In this document: one piece after another, positions 28,430 to 39,180 of the stretch
How positions within the stretch are numbered: the stretch's first letter is position 1
Layout of the letters: each line of letters opens with the position of its first letter
Source: Halocaridina rubra
Taxonomy: Eukaryota > Arthropoda > Malacostraca > Decapoda > Atyidae
NCBI GenBank assembly: GCA_037179515.1
Contig: JAXCGZ010003862.1
Location: forward strand, 1 to 50,000
Direction of reading: 5' to 3'
Length of the DNA stretch: 50,000 nucleotides
Notes under the pieces: generated by a model
The model's database searches: none
Told to the model about the DNA's origin: nothing
Seen by the model: only the letters and a program-made list of their open reading frames with translations
Position numbers and translations under genes: made by a program

Positions 28430-28915
28430 AGAAGTGGCTAATGAATGCATTTCATTTTAATCCCATTTTATTATTAACGTTTCACCCCCATTAACATCGG
28501 GACATTATCAAAATTTCTGTATGGATAAATAAATATTATTGGCAAATTCACGACAATATAGAAAGTAATACAATATATACATAAAATGGACACCTGAACT
28601 ATTAATAAATAACAAGTATCAAAGCTATGAGATGAATTGAATATATACAAATAAATGAATATTTAAAAGAGAAGTAACGGGAAAGTTGAACTATCTGGGT
28701 CGAGTGCTGGGTCTCTTATTTTTATAAACATTGACTCAGTAATTCTAAGTTCAAGGAGATTGTTATTTTTATATAAAACTGTAAAATTACTTATATTTAT
28801 AAAGCAATTCTTCTAGATAAAAGAATGTTCCCTGATACTGGAGGCTAGAGGTCTAACCAGATGCTTCTTCGTTCATGTACTGACTCCTTTGTGCTCATCC
28901 ACCCTTCACGTAACC
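28430..28915 (-). repeat. Penelope inverted arm, left
   Basis: Contains the 3' half of the GIY-YIG domain and about 230 bp beyond it. It is similar to 30425-30930 reversed over its whole length, with small indels. The outer end reads, on the minus strand, ATGGGATTAAAATGAAATGC. Confidence 0.88.
28479..28511 (-). ncRNA. Hammerhead-ribozyme-like motif, left arm (decayed)
   Basis: The minus strand reads TTTTGATAATGTCCC, a loop, GGGGGTGAAAC. The helix GUCCC/GGGGGU followed by GAAAC resembles hammerhead stem II plus the GAAA core. The CUGANGA core is altered (U for C3, A for G8, an extra U before the helix), so activity is doubtful. Hammerheads are known in Penelope-like element termini. Confidence 0.4.
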
Positions 28916-30069
28916 TATTGGTCATTTTTAGCTATAAGCAATAAAGGAACCCAGGGAATCAGCAGTTTTGTAGTGACGACTGTTATTTAATATACTTTTA
29001 ATTCTGAAGTGGTTAACCAAGGCAATGCTGAAGTTAATTTGATTGTTTTAGAATTTGCTGAATATCTCTAATTAATACTTTACTAACGTATTTAGAACAG
29101 CAAGGTAAGTTTACGTATTTTTCAAGTTTGTGCGGTTAAAGACAGTTTCCTTTGATAGATATTTTGAGTTGAGGAAACGTTTTAAAAGCCTGTAGAAAAC
29201 TGGTATGGGTTATCTATTATTATGAAAGAATGTCTTCAGAAATTCGATTGCATTGTTAAAAAGTAAATAACTTGAATATTAACGATGAAATAGCGTATAT
29301 AATATACTTATAATATAATTACATATTGTGGCATGCACTTCAAAAAAATGAGTTCCTAGTCATGAAAATGTTTGTGTTCTAAATGCGTTACAAAGAATTG
29401 TTCAGTCATCTTTCTGAATTAATATATCTAAAAATGGGATGGATGCAATTATTATATTCCGGCTCATATGTATAGTTTATATTTATATGTTGGTTGTTCA
29501 AGTACTGAAAGCAAAGTGGAGCATGTTTTTTTTTTCTCTCAAGTAGCATAAATGTGTCATCCACATATATAATATTGGCTTAAATTCATTAGGACACTTG
29601 TCTAACCCTATATTTTCGTGGTGACATATGAAGATATTTGCAAAAATTTGCTGATATAGGATAACCAATTTGCTGGTATAACTCAATGTTAGATATGAAA
29701 TAATTATTCTCTGTTACACTCTCAAGTAAGTAGTGAAAATTCTTTTTTGACATGTTGCTGAAAGTTTGGCTATTGTGAATTTCATTTTTTATAATATCAA
29801 TTGATTCTATTTATGGTATATATGTATATAGAGACTATATCAAAACTCGCCTTGTTGTTATTGTTAGATGTAGGTAACTTGCTTGAAATATTAAATGTGT
29901 CTCTGGGATTCATAACAGTGTATGCGTTGGTATAGTTAAATGTTGGATATGGGGAATAATGAATTTTACAAGTTCAAATGAACCTCTCCCCTCAGATGAA
30001 ATAATTTGACGTAAAAGAATATATGGTTTATGGATTTTTGGAAGTCTATAGTGAACCTGGTCTTGGGTA

Positions 30070-30374
30070 CGATTTCTTAAACAGTGTAAGCCTAGGATAC
30101 CATATTGTTAGTTAGCTAGATCTACACAAATGCATTTCATAAACGCATCTAACGCGGTTCTGTGTATGGCTAGAATCCCCCCATGGGGAGAATCCTAGCC
30201 ATACACAGAACCGCGTTAGATGCGTTTATGAAATCCATTTGGGTGTGTCTAGTTAACTGGTGGGGGGATTCTAGCTATACACAGAACCGCGTCAGATGCG
30301 TTTATGAAATCCATTTGTGGGTGTCTAGCTAACTAACAATATGGTATCCTAGGTTGACACTGTTTAAGAAACCG
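30070..30374. mobile_element. Three-armed palindromic (foldback) element nested in the Penelope element
   Basis: The outer ends TTTCTTAAACAGTGT and ACACTGTTTAAGAAA are inverted. The inner arms CCTAGGATACCATATTGTTA (left) and TAACAATATGGTATCCTAGG (right) are perfect reverse complements. CATACACAGAACCGCG, GATGCGTTTATGAAATCCAT occurs twice in the right-hand orientation (about 30190 and 30277) and once inverted on the left. No ORF; probably a MITE that gained a third arm. Confidence 0.85.
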
Positions 30375-30424
30375 GGCCTTGATCACGATACATAGAGAGT
30401 TTTATAATCATCCTCGGATATATT

Positions 30425-30930
30425 ATAGTGTTGTTTTAATTTCTTGAGCGTTCCGTTGATTTTGTCCCTTTGAGTACAGAGGAGTCAGTACACGTACGAA
30501 GAAGCAACTGGTAAAACCTCTAAAGTCAAGTATTAGGTAACATGCTTTTACCTATAATAGATTCTTAAATTTAACTCGTATTACAATTCTGTATAAAAAT
30601 AACAATCTCCCTGATCTTAGAACTGCTGAGTCAGTGTTTATGAAAATAAGAAACCCAAAGGCACTCAACCAAGATAGCTCATCTTTCCCGTGACTTCTCT
30701 GTTAATAACTGATTTATTAGTATATTCTCATTTCATCTCATAGCTTTTTTATTATATTTATTTTCAGTTCAGTCATCCAGCTTATGTATATATTGTACTA
30801 CTTTCTATATTGTTATTGTTTTGTTATTTGTTATGATTTCTCCATACAGAAATTTTGATAATGTCCCAATGTTATGGGGACGAAACGCTAAAAATAAAAT
30901 TGGATTAAAATGAAATGCAATCATTGACTT
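30425..30930 (+). repeat. Penelope inverted arm, right (GIY-YIG remnant on + strand)
   Basis: The + frames read RGVSTRTKKQLVKPLKSSIR, then a stop, then NNLPDLRTAESVFMKIRNPK followed by ALNQDSSSFP and a stop. This is the C-terminal half of the GIY-YIG endonuclease of Penelope-like elements. The 3' part runs to AAATTGGATTAAAATGAAAT. Confidence 0.86.
30855..30886 (+). ncRNA. Hammerhead-ribozyme-like motif, right arm
   Basis: TTGATAATGTCCC, loop AATGTTAT, GGGGACGAAAC: a perfect 5-bp GUCCC/GGGAC helix followed by GAAAC. It shares the U3/A8-like core substitutions of the left arm. See the separate finding on the possible U-A swap. Confidence 0.45.
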
Positions 30931-31380
30931 CTTCTTTCATTCCTCTATATTACTTTACTTCTATTCCCTACACATCCCTCTCACAACTGTTTTGTTTTAT
31001 TGTTTAACTTTTCCTTAAAGATGTCAAACAACAGACGGGATAAATTCATTATGGTTTTCAAGTTTAAAAGTTCTTAACAACTAATAATACAATTAATATA
31101 TTTATCACATTTAATGAAGCTTTGGGAAATATGGATCTTGTAAAGAAGAGTAACCCCAGAGTCCTCTACGGTTATTCATAATTACAAAGCAAGTCACCTG
31201 ATCCAACCAATCTTCAGCTGTCATTTTACAGATATATGCAACTTGACATGGGTTTCTGGAGATAACTCATATTTAGAAGATTCTCGAATAGATATCTTGT
31301 TTGGATTGGGGAATTTGAATTACTAGGTTGAGCACTTTTAAAGATTAAGTAAAAAAATGTGTTGCTGGGTCGAGACGTCA

Positions 31381-31383
<3 letters not shown>
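30931..31383. other. No gene seen
   Basis: AT-rich spacer to the right of the Penelope element. Confidence 0.5.

Positions 31384-31446
<63 letters not shown>
31384..31446. repeat. (GA)n microsatellite
   Basis: Pure GA run of about 63 bp. The 850 bp that follow (to 32298) hold no gene. Confidence 0.97.
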
Positions 31447-31450
<4 letters not shown>

Positions 31451-32295
31451 ATAATGTGGGGGTGGGAATAAGATTGATGAGGGTGTGTGTGGGTATGTTT
31501 GTGCGTGCTTATAATTCGAGCGAAGCGGTTGGTAGACTCATCATTTGGGTCAGTTCATCGTGACGTTTTGTAGTATTCATGAGTGCCTTTAATTCTTCAA
31601 GTGGCCCATTCGCTGAATTGGAGGTCATCGGCCTAATGATAGTCATTTCTTTAATATGTGACGTGACAGATTTTCGTTTTGAAACTCGGATGTGTAATCA
31701 GTGGTAAATGAGAAAATGACCGTGCCATGATAATCACAAATGGCGATGCTCATTTCGAGGGTGATGCATTGCGAATCACACTTTGCTGATATTTATGAGG
31801 ATATAAAATGTATATAGGAGAGATGAGTGGGTGCTCATACGGATACACGCATGTTCATGGGGTTTTGTGTACGTTTGTGAGAGCTTTATGGCATGTGCGT
31901 ACGTCCACTATGTTTTAATAGTGGGCGTGTCTATTTGGAGCTGGTGGTGAAATATACGAGGATATTTCCTCTCTTCTTGCGCTTATCTTACGAAGAAATT
32001 ATGTGATCATATTACCCTAACCGTAATTACGTAATAAAATATATAATTTTCTTTTATTCTGTTAATGCGAAATATTAAGTATTTTGTATTATAACTAGAA
32101 GCGGGGAGAGAGAGAAACATATTGTGCGTGTTTATTTGCTTTCACATGCGATTACAGCTTACTTGCAATTTACATATATTTTAAAATACAAATATTGCCC
32201 CTAGTATTTCGTTTTAATTTGCTTAAATCTATAGTGTTTTTTCTTTTCTATTGTTTTATTGAATCTATTGACGACTGTCAATATACATACATACT

Positions 32296-32298
<3 letters not shown>

Positions 32299-32379
<81 letters not shown>
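32299..32379. repeat. (TA)n microsatellite
   Basis: Pure TA run of about 80 bp. Confidence 0.97.
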
Positions 32380-32382
<3 letters not shown>

Positions 32383-32657
32383 TAAAATAGGGAATAGAAT
32401 ATGAAATCTTCTCAGACATATTTAGTGAAACACACAATTGTATATTGACAGATATTTCTATTGAGCCCATTTAGCTATTTTCTCCATAGTACAGACTTGT
32501 ACTGCATAATCCTGTCTCGTAAAAAATGTTAATGTAAGTTATAGTGAAATGTAATCGTTCTTGACCACATCCGGGATATTAGCTTGCATTGGCTTCTCGT
32601 TTAAGTCTATTCTGATAGGGTAATGTTATGCATTAGTAAATACACTTGTGTTAGCTC

Positions 32658-32985
32658 TACAAATAGGAAGTTTTCGGTTGCTATCTTCAGTTGATGAAAA
32701 AACATGAGATGTGTTTTTTTAGATATGCTAACGTTATCGGTACAAATATAAAGTTTTCGGTTGCTATCTTCAGTAAATAAAAAATCTTCAGGTGCCGTGC
32801 ATTTTAGAAAGACTTAGGTTATCTTTACAAATATGAAGTATTATTAACGTCATTAGATGAAGAGCCTGTAGATGCTGTGTTTTTGTAGATGTGCTAACTT
32901 TACCCTTACGAATGTAAAGTACTCTGTTGTGATCAAGCAAATGATTCAAGTGTTGAGGTTGTGTTTTTACATCAGTTCTACCGAT
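32658..32985 (+). repeat. Degenerate minisatellite, about 4 units of 81-85 bp
   Basis: Units start at 32658, 32741, 32826 and 32907 with TACAAATAGGAAGT, TACAAATATAAAGT, TACAAATATGAAGT and TACGAATGTAAAGT. Units 1 and 2 share TTTTCGGTTGCTATCTTCAG. Later parts of units 1, 3 and 4 share TGTGTTTTTNTAGATNTGCT-like text. Confidence 0.8.
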
Positions 32986-33711
32986 ATGATGTCACTCAGG
33001 AGGGACGACTGCCTTTTACACAACTTTTTGACTTGTCATGTTTCATTACCATTTGTGTAAGCGGAAAAAAAAAAGATTCCTAACTGATCTATTATGTTGT
33101 GTGTGTGGTGTGGTTGTGTCGTAGTATTGCTAAATGGTGTAGTTTGATATAAAGATGGAGAAACAGGATTGATAAAGAGTCAGTAGAAACGTTTATGTCT
33201 GTGTTTTATTCCCTGTGACAGGCATAATGCCACAATACCCAAATAACCCAATATATGCCATCTACAGAGTGACCAAGAGTATTCCAATATGTTGAAAGTA
33301 TTATAAAAACAAAACATATTTTAAATATGATATGAGCTGCAAGTGTCGACATAAAATCATCTAATCCTAAGGAACCATTGCTTAAAAGTTTCCTCTATGT
33401 AGGACAGGCGATTGTACTATAAAGTGTCGAGTTTCGTACCTCAGGAGTATGAAACCCTGTGTATTATTGGCCGCTCGCCCCCTCAGCACAGACAGCACCG
33501 ATTGCATCATCAACTCAAGATCCTCTGAGTCTGATTGTAATGGTAATATATATTGTATACTTCGCTATACTCACACACGGACATATACAGATACGTGTAT
33601 GTTCTGTAGATGGAAGAAATGTAGCACTAATTTTTATAGCCTATTTCCTGAACCATTTTAAATCGTTTTGCAGAAATATTTTAACCTGGATAGCATAATT
33701 TGCTCTTAATG

Positions 33712-33712
<1 letters not shown>
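32986..33712. other. No gene seen
   Basis: AT-rich spacer. Two overlapping 70-80-codon frames at 33449-33698 have no recognisable motif. Confidence 0.45.

Positions 33713-33793
<81 letters not shown>
33713..33793. repeat. (TA)n microsatellite
   Basis: Pure TA run of about 80 bp. Confidence 0.97.
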
Positions 33794-33796
<3 letters not shown>

Positions 33797-34142
33797 GATT
33801 TTCTCCATGCTTACTTTCCGTCTTTTGTTTATTAAAATTAATGCTACTATGGATCGTTAAATCAGCTCTTACAAATGAAGAAATGTTGAAAATACACTTT
33901 GGAAACTTATAGGCATTACTAGATGCGGAAGTTTTTGTTGCAATTATTTTTTAAATTTTTGCAAGGTTTTTGGACTATATAAGGATTGGAATGTTGAAAT
34001 TATTTGTTCTCCAAAGATTTAAGCCATGAGGTTTTGATTCTTCTGTGCAGCATCTGGTGACTTAATTTCACAGTATATAGTTTCTGTAAAGGTATTGTTC
34101 TTTGAGGCCTGCACGTACCCTTCCGGACCGGAAGATTTATTC
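33794..34142. other. No gene seen
   Basis: AT-rich spacer up to the poly(A) end of the minus-strand LINE. Confidence 0.5.
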
Positions 34143-37100
34143 TTTTTTTTATAAGTGTGACATTGGGACAGTCATAAAAACTGCCCTCATTAATAAAGGC
34201 CAGGGTTAAAGACAGGACAAAGATAAGTCAATGATACACAATAGGAGAGGGACAGGCTGAAAGAATCGTCGTAGTACTGAGGACCTAGAGATATGGTGGG
34301 ATTAGACCCTCAGATGACGATAGATCTATTTTCTGAAGGAAAATAGGTTATAAGAATAAGGAAACACAGAAGAGGAAGAGAGTTCCAGAGTATGGAGGTG
34401 GATGGGAAGAAACAATCACTGCACCGACCAATTCGCGAACTACGAATCTCCTCACAGTACTTGTGAGACGAGTCCGCTTGGCGAGTGTTACGCAGCCGCG
34501 GCAATGGGGGAGGGATGCAACTTGCCATCTCCTCAGAGCAGCGATGGAAGTAGTAGCAATGGAAAAGAGAAAGGGATGATACCTAACGTCGAAGAGAAAA
34601 AGGATCCAAATTAAAAGTAAGTGAAGGGTCATTAATGAGTCTGAGAGCCTTATATTCAACTCTATCAAGGAAATAAGTATATGAAGAAGCACCCCAGATG
34701 TGCGAGCAGCATTCTAAGCTTGGACGGATAAGACTTTGAAATATTAAGTAACTGTAAACAGGAAAAGTAATGTCGATAACGAAACAGAACCCCACAAATT
34801 TTTGGATGCGGATTTGGAAATCTGGATTATGTGAATCCTTCAAGACAAGTTAGAGGCTATCTGGATATGGTATATGTTAATAGACTTAAGAGGATAAATT
34901 TTGTTAGTTATGAAGACAATAGACCTATCAGGAGGAGAAGAAGATAAAGAGATAGCCAGAAACTGTCTTGGAGGCATTAAATTTAACTAAATTTTGGGTG
35001 CCCCACTAAGAAGCCCTCTGAAAACGGAGTTGAGAGTAGAAGAAAGAGTGACATGAGACTGATTATGAGTAACAGATGAAGGTTGTGAAGGAAAATCCAT
35101 AGGAAAAATGAAGGGTAGAATCGTCGGCAGAGGCATAGAGACGAGAGGAGGAAGGGGACTAAAAAAGATTGTTGATAAAGAGAAGGAACAGAGTATGTGA
35201 AAGACTAGAGCCTTGTGGAACACCAGTGGTAACAGGGAATGGGTTAGGTGTTGCGCTGTCAACAACCACAGATGTGAAATGGTCAGAAAGAAAACTGGAG
35301 ATCAGAGAACAGAGAGAAGGGTAAAGACATAAGCAGGGAGTTTGCCAACAGAGCCTTATGCCAGACTCTGTCAAAAGCCTTAAAGATGTCAAGAGCGATG
35401 ACAAAGGATTCCCCATAGTTCCTCAGAGAAGGTGACCATACATGAGTAAGATAGGACAGGAGGTCACCAGTGAATCCTGCCTTGCAGAAGCCGTAATAGT
35501 GATCAGAGATAGGCAAGTTAGATTCAAGAGATTTCAAGAAATGAGAAATAGGCAAATTTTTAATACTTTAGTAATAGCAGAGGTTAGGGCAATAGGTCGG
35601 TAGTTTGAAGGAATAGAGCAGTCACCCTTCTTAGGAACAGGTTGAACTAGAGCATGCTTTCAAGAGGAAAGATAGGTACTGGTTGAGAGAATGAGGTGAA
35701 AGAGACGGCAAAGCACTGAAGCCAGCTCATCTGCAAACTCCTTAAGGAACCTTGCAGGGATACCATCGGGTCCAGATGCCTTGTTCATCATTAGTGAGCA
35801 AAAACCTTATGAACTATGTGTAAAGATAGGATAAGGGAGGGCATAGGGTTAGAGAGGAGTAAAGAATGAGGGACAGGTGCACTGGAATCACTTTCCTAAG
35901 AGCTGTCAGAAAAATAGAGCCAAAGAGAGTGGCTTTGTCAGTGGGAGAGCAAGCTATAGAGCCATCAAAATGATGAAGAGGGTGAAAGCTTGAGTTACAT
36001 AAGTTTTGAGAGAGGTTTTTGGGACCAGAAACATTTATCGGTGGGAGAGGAGTTAAGGTCATCAACTTTCCCTCTTTTAAAGGAAACTTTAGACCTTTGA
36101 ATGTGAGTAGTACAGCATTTCCCAGCTGTAATAAAAGCAGAGTGACTTAAAGCAGAAGGAGATGTTTGGTGCGACCGATATGCAGGATTAGGGGAAGAAT
36201 AAGTTTTTATACAGGAGGGGATGAACGCCTCCATTCTGAGGTTATAATCTCGGCAACTTTTAAGGCTACCTTATCAGTGTTGCGGAACAGAAAGTAATAG
36301 TCATCCCATGGGTAGTCATAGAGGAAGTTATGCAAATCATCACGTAGGGTATGCTCAAAGTGCCAAAGGCGGCATTGAGTAGGAGAAATTGACAGAGGGG
36401 GAGTGAAAACGGAAGAGATTGAGATCACAGAGTGGTCAGATTTACCAAGAGGGGAAAGCACTGAATATGAGTAGTTTGAAAGATTAAAAGTAAGAGACAG
36501 GTCAGGAGTGTTTAATGTTTGTGGTGATTGGGAACACGAGTATGATGTCTGATAATCTGCTCCAGATCATGAGTATTAGACAAATCAAGGGCCTCACTTC
36601 CTCCCACATCAGTGTGAGAAGAATTGAACCCTTCACTGTAGTGTACATTGAAGTTCCCAATATAGAGAACTTCAGCTTTTGGGTGATAAGATAGCAAGGA
36701 CTCATGGCTAGAAGACAGATAGTCAAGGAAAGACAAAGTCAGTAGAGTTAGGAGAGCAGTAGCAGAAGCAAAGGAATATAGATGTAGTGGAGGAGAGATA
36801 GATCTTCAGCCAGAGAACATCCAAGTCAGGAGATTCAAGGCCCAATAGCCTTGCAATAAGAGTGTTAGTGTTTTTCGCAATAGGCACAGACCCCACCTTT
36901 GGAAAGGAAACAAGAGAACTTCAGCTTTTGGGTGATAAGATAGCAAGGACTCATGGCTAGAAGACAGATAGTCAAGGAAAGACAAAGTCAGTAGAGTTAG
37001 GAGAGCAGTAGCAGAAGCAAAGGAATATAGATGTAGTGGAGGAGAGATAGATCTTCAGCCAGAGAACATCCAAGTCAGGAGATTCAAGGCCCAATAGCCT

Positions 37101-37480
37101 TGCAATAAGAGTGTTAGTGTTTTTCGCAATAGGCACAGACCCCACCTTTGGAAAGGAAACAAGAATACAGGTAATAGTGAGAGATCTGAAATGGGTCAGT
37201 GGAAGCATGGCCAGACAGCTGGGTGTCAGGGAGAAGGAGGAGGTTAGGGAGGGATGTACCCAAGTGCTGTTCCACAAACGATTGATTAAAGTTCAGAATG
37301 TTAGAAAAGTGAAGAGTGAAAGAAGCAGATGTAAGGTTACGGGCAGAATCATTACTAATAGCAAGCGTGTCTACTCTTACGCCAATAGTGTAATTAACAA
37401 GATCCGCCCCGAGAGTCAACAAGATCCACATTCTGGCTTGGGTTCTCATTTTTTAACCTGGGGTTACGGGGTCTATGACT
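34143..37480 (-). pseudogene. jockey-like non-LTR retrotransposon ORF2 (endonuclease + RT), decayed
   Basis: In minus order: ARNLTSASFTLHFSNILNFN near 37345 and PDLDVLWLKIYL and FLCFCYCSPNSTD (APE-type endonuclease start). Then YIGNFNVHYS at about 36662-36630, SDHSVISIS near 36430, the linker HFEHTLRDDLHNFLYDYPWD, FVIALDIFKAFDRVWHKALL near 35410-35350 (RT), ADDSTLHFS near 35137-35110 (RT catalytic box), and C-terminal SLIRPSLECCSHIWGASSYT near 34740-34680. It ends in an A-rich tail (T tract at 34143-34151). In the endonuclease motif the usual GDFN is GNFN, so a catalytic Asp is lost. Several frameshifts are present, plus a 249-bp tandem duplication. The + copy is at 17556. Confidence 0.92.
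36665..37162. repeat. Perfect 249-bp tandem duplication in the LINE endonuclease region
   Basis: GAGAACTTCAGCTTTTGGGT starts at 36665 and again at 36914. All 249 bp to ...GGAAAGGAAACAA are identical by direct reading. 249 is a multiple of three (83 codons). Confidence 0.95.
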
Positions 37481-37485
37481 CATGA

Positions 37486-38734
37486 CCTAGAACTTTATTG
37501 TCAGGATTATATTCCCGAATTCCTAATGTCTGATGCAGAGGTATGAGTTACTGTGTTGAGATGGGGTGTTTTAAACATCAAGCTACAGCCAGAGGAATTT
37601 TATTAGAATTTTTGGAAGTGTGGGACAATTTTTGTGACGAATTGCTCATTTTAACTTATTGATGCCGGCCTACAACTCTGATTCAAACATTTCTTTTTGC
37701 TAAGCTTTAAGCTCTAACAAGAGACTGTGAACGCTCTATGGCGGGAGTTTCTCCTTCATCCAGTGACATGAGACCAATCCTTGTTTATCTGAATTATGAT
37801 GATTAAGAAGAGGTCTATTGTCTCTCTAACCTCTGGAACTGGTCTTTTATGTGTAGGTCAGCTCCCCAAGCTTTTGGTGAACAATCATTGGTAACTGAAT
37901 TTAGTGTCTGTCATCTCTCCAAGTCTCTGAGCCAGGTGAAACTAAGCCATTTCTCTGTCATACACTTCCAACTCGGCATATTTTGCCCTTTCTAAGCCAT
38001 TATACTTTACTATTGGTTTGTTTCTTGTGTTTTTATATATTATCTATGTTTTTATCCTGTGTTTTGGAACTGAAAGTGAATTGCAGAAGAAGAGCGGTTC
38101 TGTACACACAATGATAAATTAGAAAGTAATTTGGGCTGTTCATGGATATGATGAATAGAATACGAATAGTTAAAATTCTTCAATTTAATATTCGTCTGCG
38201 ATGAAAATATAATTGCGGCTGTATGCAGAATGAAACAATTAGAACGATATATTTATGTATTTATTTACTTTTTTTTTTTTTTTTTTTTTGCTTTTTGCAA
38301 GGAATTGTGTGTTTTTGGCAGAAAAGGAAAATTACGAAAACTTGAAATGCCTCCCTCTGGTATTTGTTTGTGAGGAGGAAACTTATTTTTTGCGAGACAT
38401 ACTGTCTGTATGCTCTGTAAGAATAATGCAATCCTTACACTCCATGATGAGAGAGCTTTAGTCTCTTAAAGCTCCTCCAATTTGCAAAAATTAAATAAAT
38501 ACGATGTCATTATTCTTAACCTTCAAGATCCACCCAAGAATAATTACTCTTTACCCATGGCGTGTGAGAGAATTTGAATGTACAATGTCTTTTTATCCAG
38601 TCTCGTCTGTTCTTACTAGCTTTTACTGCTGCCTCCTGTGTCCTTATTTACTCTCCACTTTTACACGCGAAATAACTTTCGGGATGCTTCGCTATTACGT
38701 TAGTGTTGCCATGGGGATTCTTCTCTTAAACGAA

Positions 38735-38739
<5 letters not shown>
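37486..38739. other. No gene seen, 1.25 kb
   Basis: Mixed sequence with a 20-bp poly-T at 38270-38289. No convincing exon. Confidence 0.5.
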
Positions 38740-38815
<76 letters not shown>

Positions 38816-38875
38816 GCATGTACGCACACACATACATACATACTTACATACATACACACACACGCGCACACACAC
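38740..38875. repeat. (CT)n followed by CATA/CACA repeats
   Basis: Pure CT 38740-38812, then a short (CATA)n/(CACA)n tract to 38875. Confidence 0.96.
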
Positions 38876-39014
38876 GAGCTGTTTAAATACTTTTAGTTTT
38901 GTTGCGTATGCTTTGGAGTTTCAAAATTGTAATATCTCTATAAAAACGCTTCTTGTAGATTCAAGCATCCTGAGCATAATTGTGTGGTTCTTTATGTGGG
39001 CGTATATAACATAT

Positions 39015-39179
39015 GGCCGCTTTCACACCAAAATGGCACGTCACACGTGGCATGCCGGGTGGCACTCCAGTTGAAAACGAACATCCGGAAATATACGAAA
39101 CCTTTCACAGAGTAGAGGTGTGACACGTCCCATGTACCACGTGCGACTCGCGACGTGTCACTTTTGTGTGAAAGTGGCT
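39015..39179. mobile_element. MITE-like repeat, copy 2 (GGCCNCTTTCACA ends)
   Basis: The left end GGCCGCTTTCACACCAAAAT and the inverted right end AGCCACTTTCACACAAAAGT are terminal inverted repeats. The internal GTGGCATGCCGGGTGGCACT and GTTGAAAACGAACATC match the copy at 11753-11899. No ORF. Confidence 0.8.
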
Positions 39180-39180
39180 T

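Larger units (their letters stand above)
28430..30930 (-). mobile_element. Penelope-like element (RT + GIY-YIG remnants) with inverted terminal arms
   Basis: On the minus strand, 30050-30024 reads YRLPKIHKP (the Penelope RT start block). Then come ASFDIVSIYT, ANIFICHHENIGLDKCPNEF at about 29640-29580 and YVDDTFMLL at 29566-29545 (RT catalytic box). Remnants of the C-terminal endonuclease follow: GVST.TKKHLVRPLASSIRE at about 28880-28825 and a C-terminal SS.FP near 28690. Penelope-like elements couple this RT to a GIY-YIG nuclease. Many stops and frameshifts show decay. The ends are inverted: 28430-28915 is repeated in reverse orientation at 30425-30930. A palindromic element is nested at 30070-30374. 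Confidence 0.88.
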
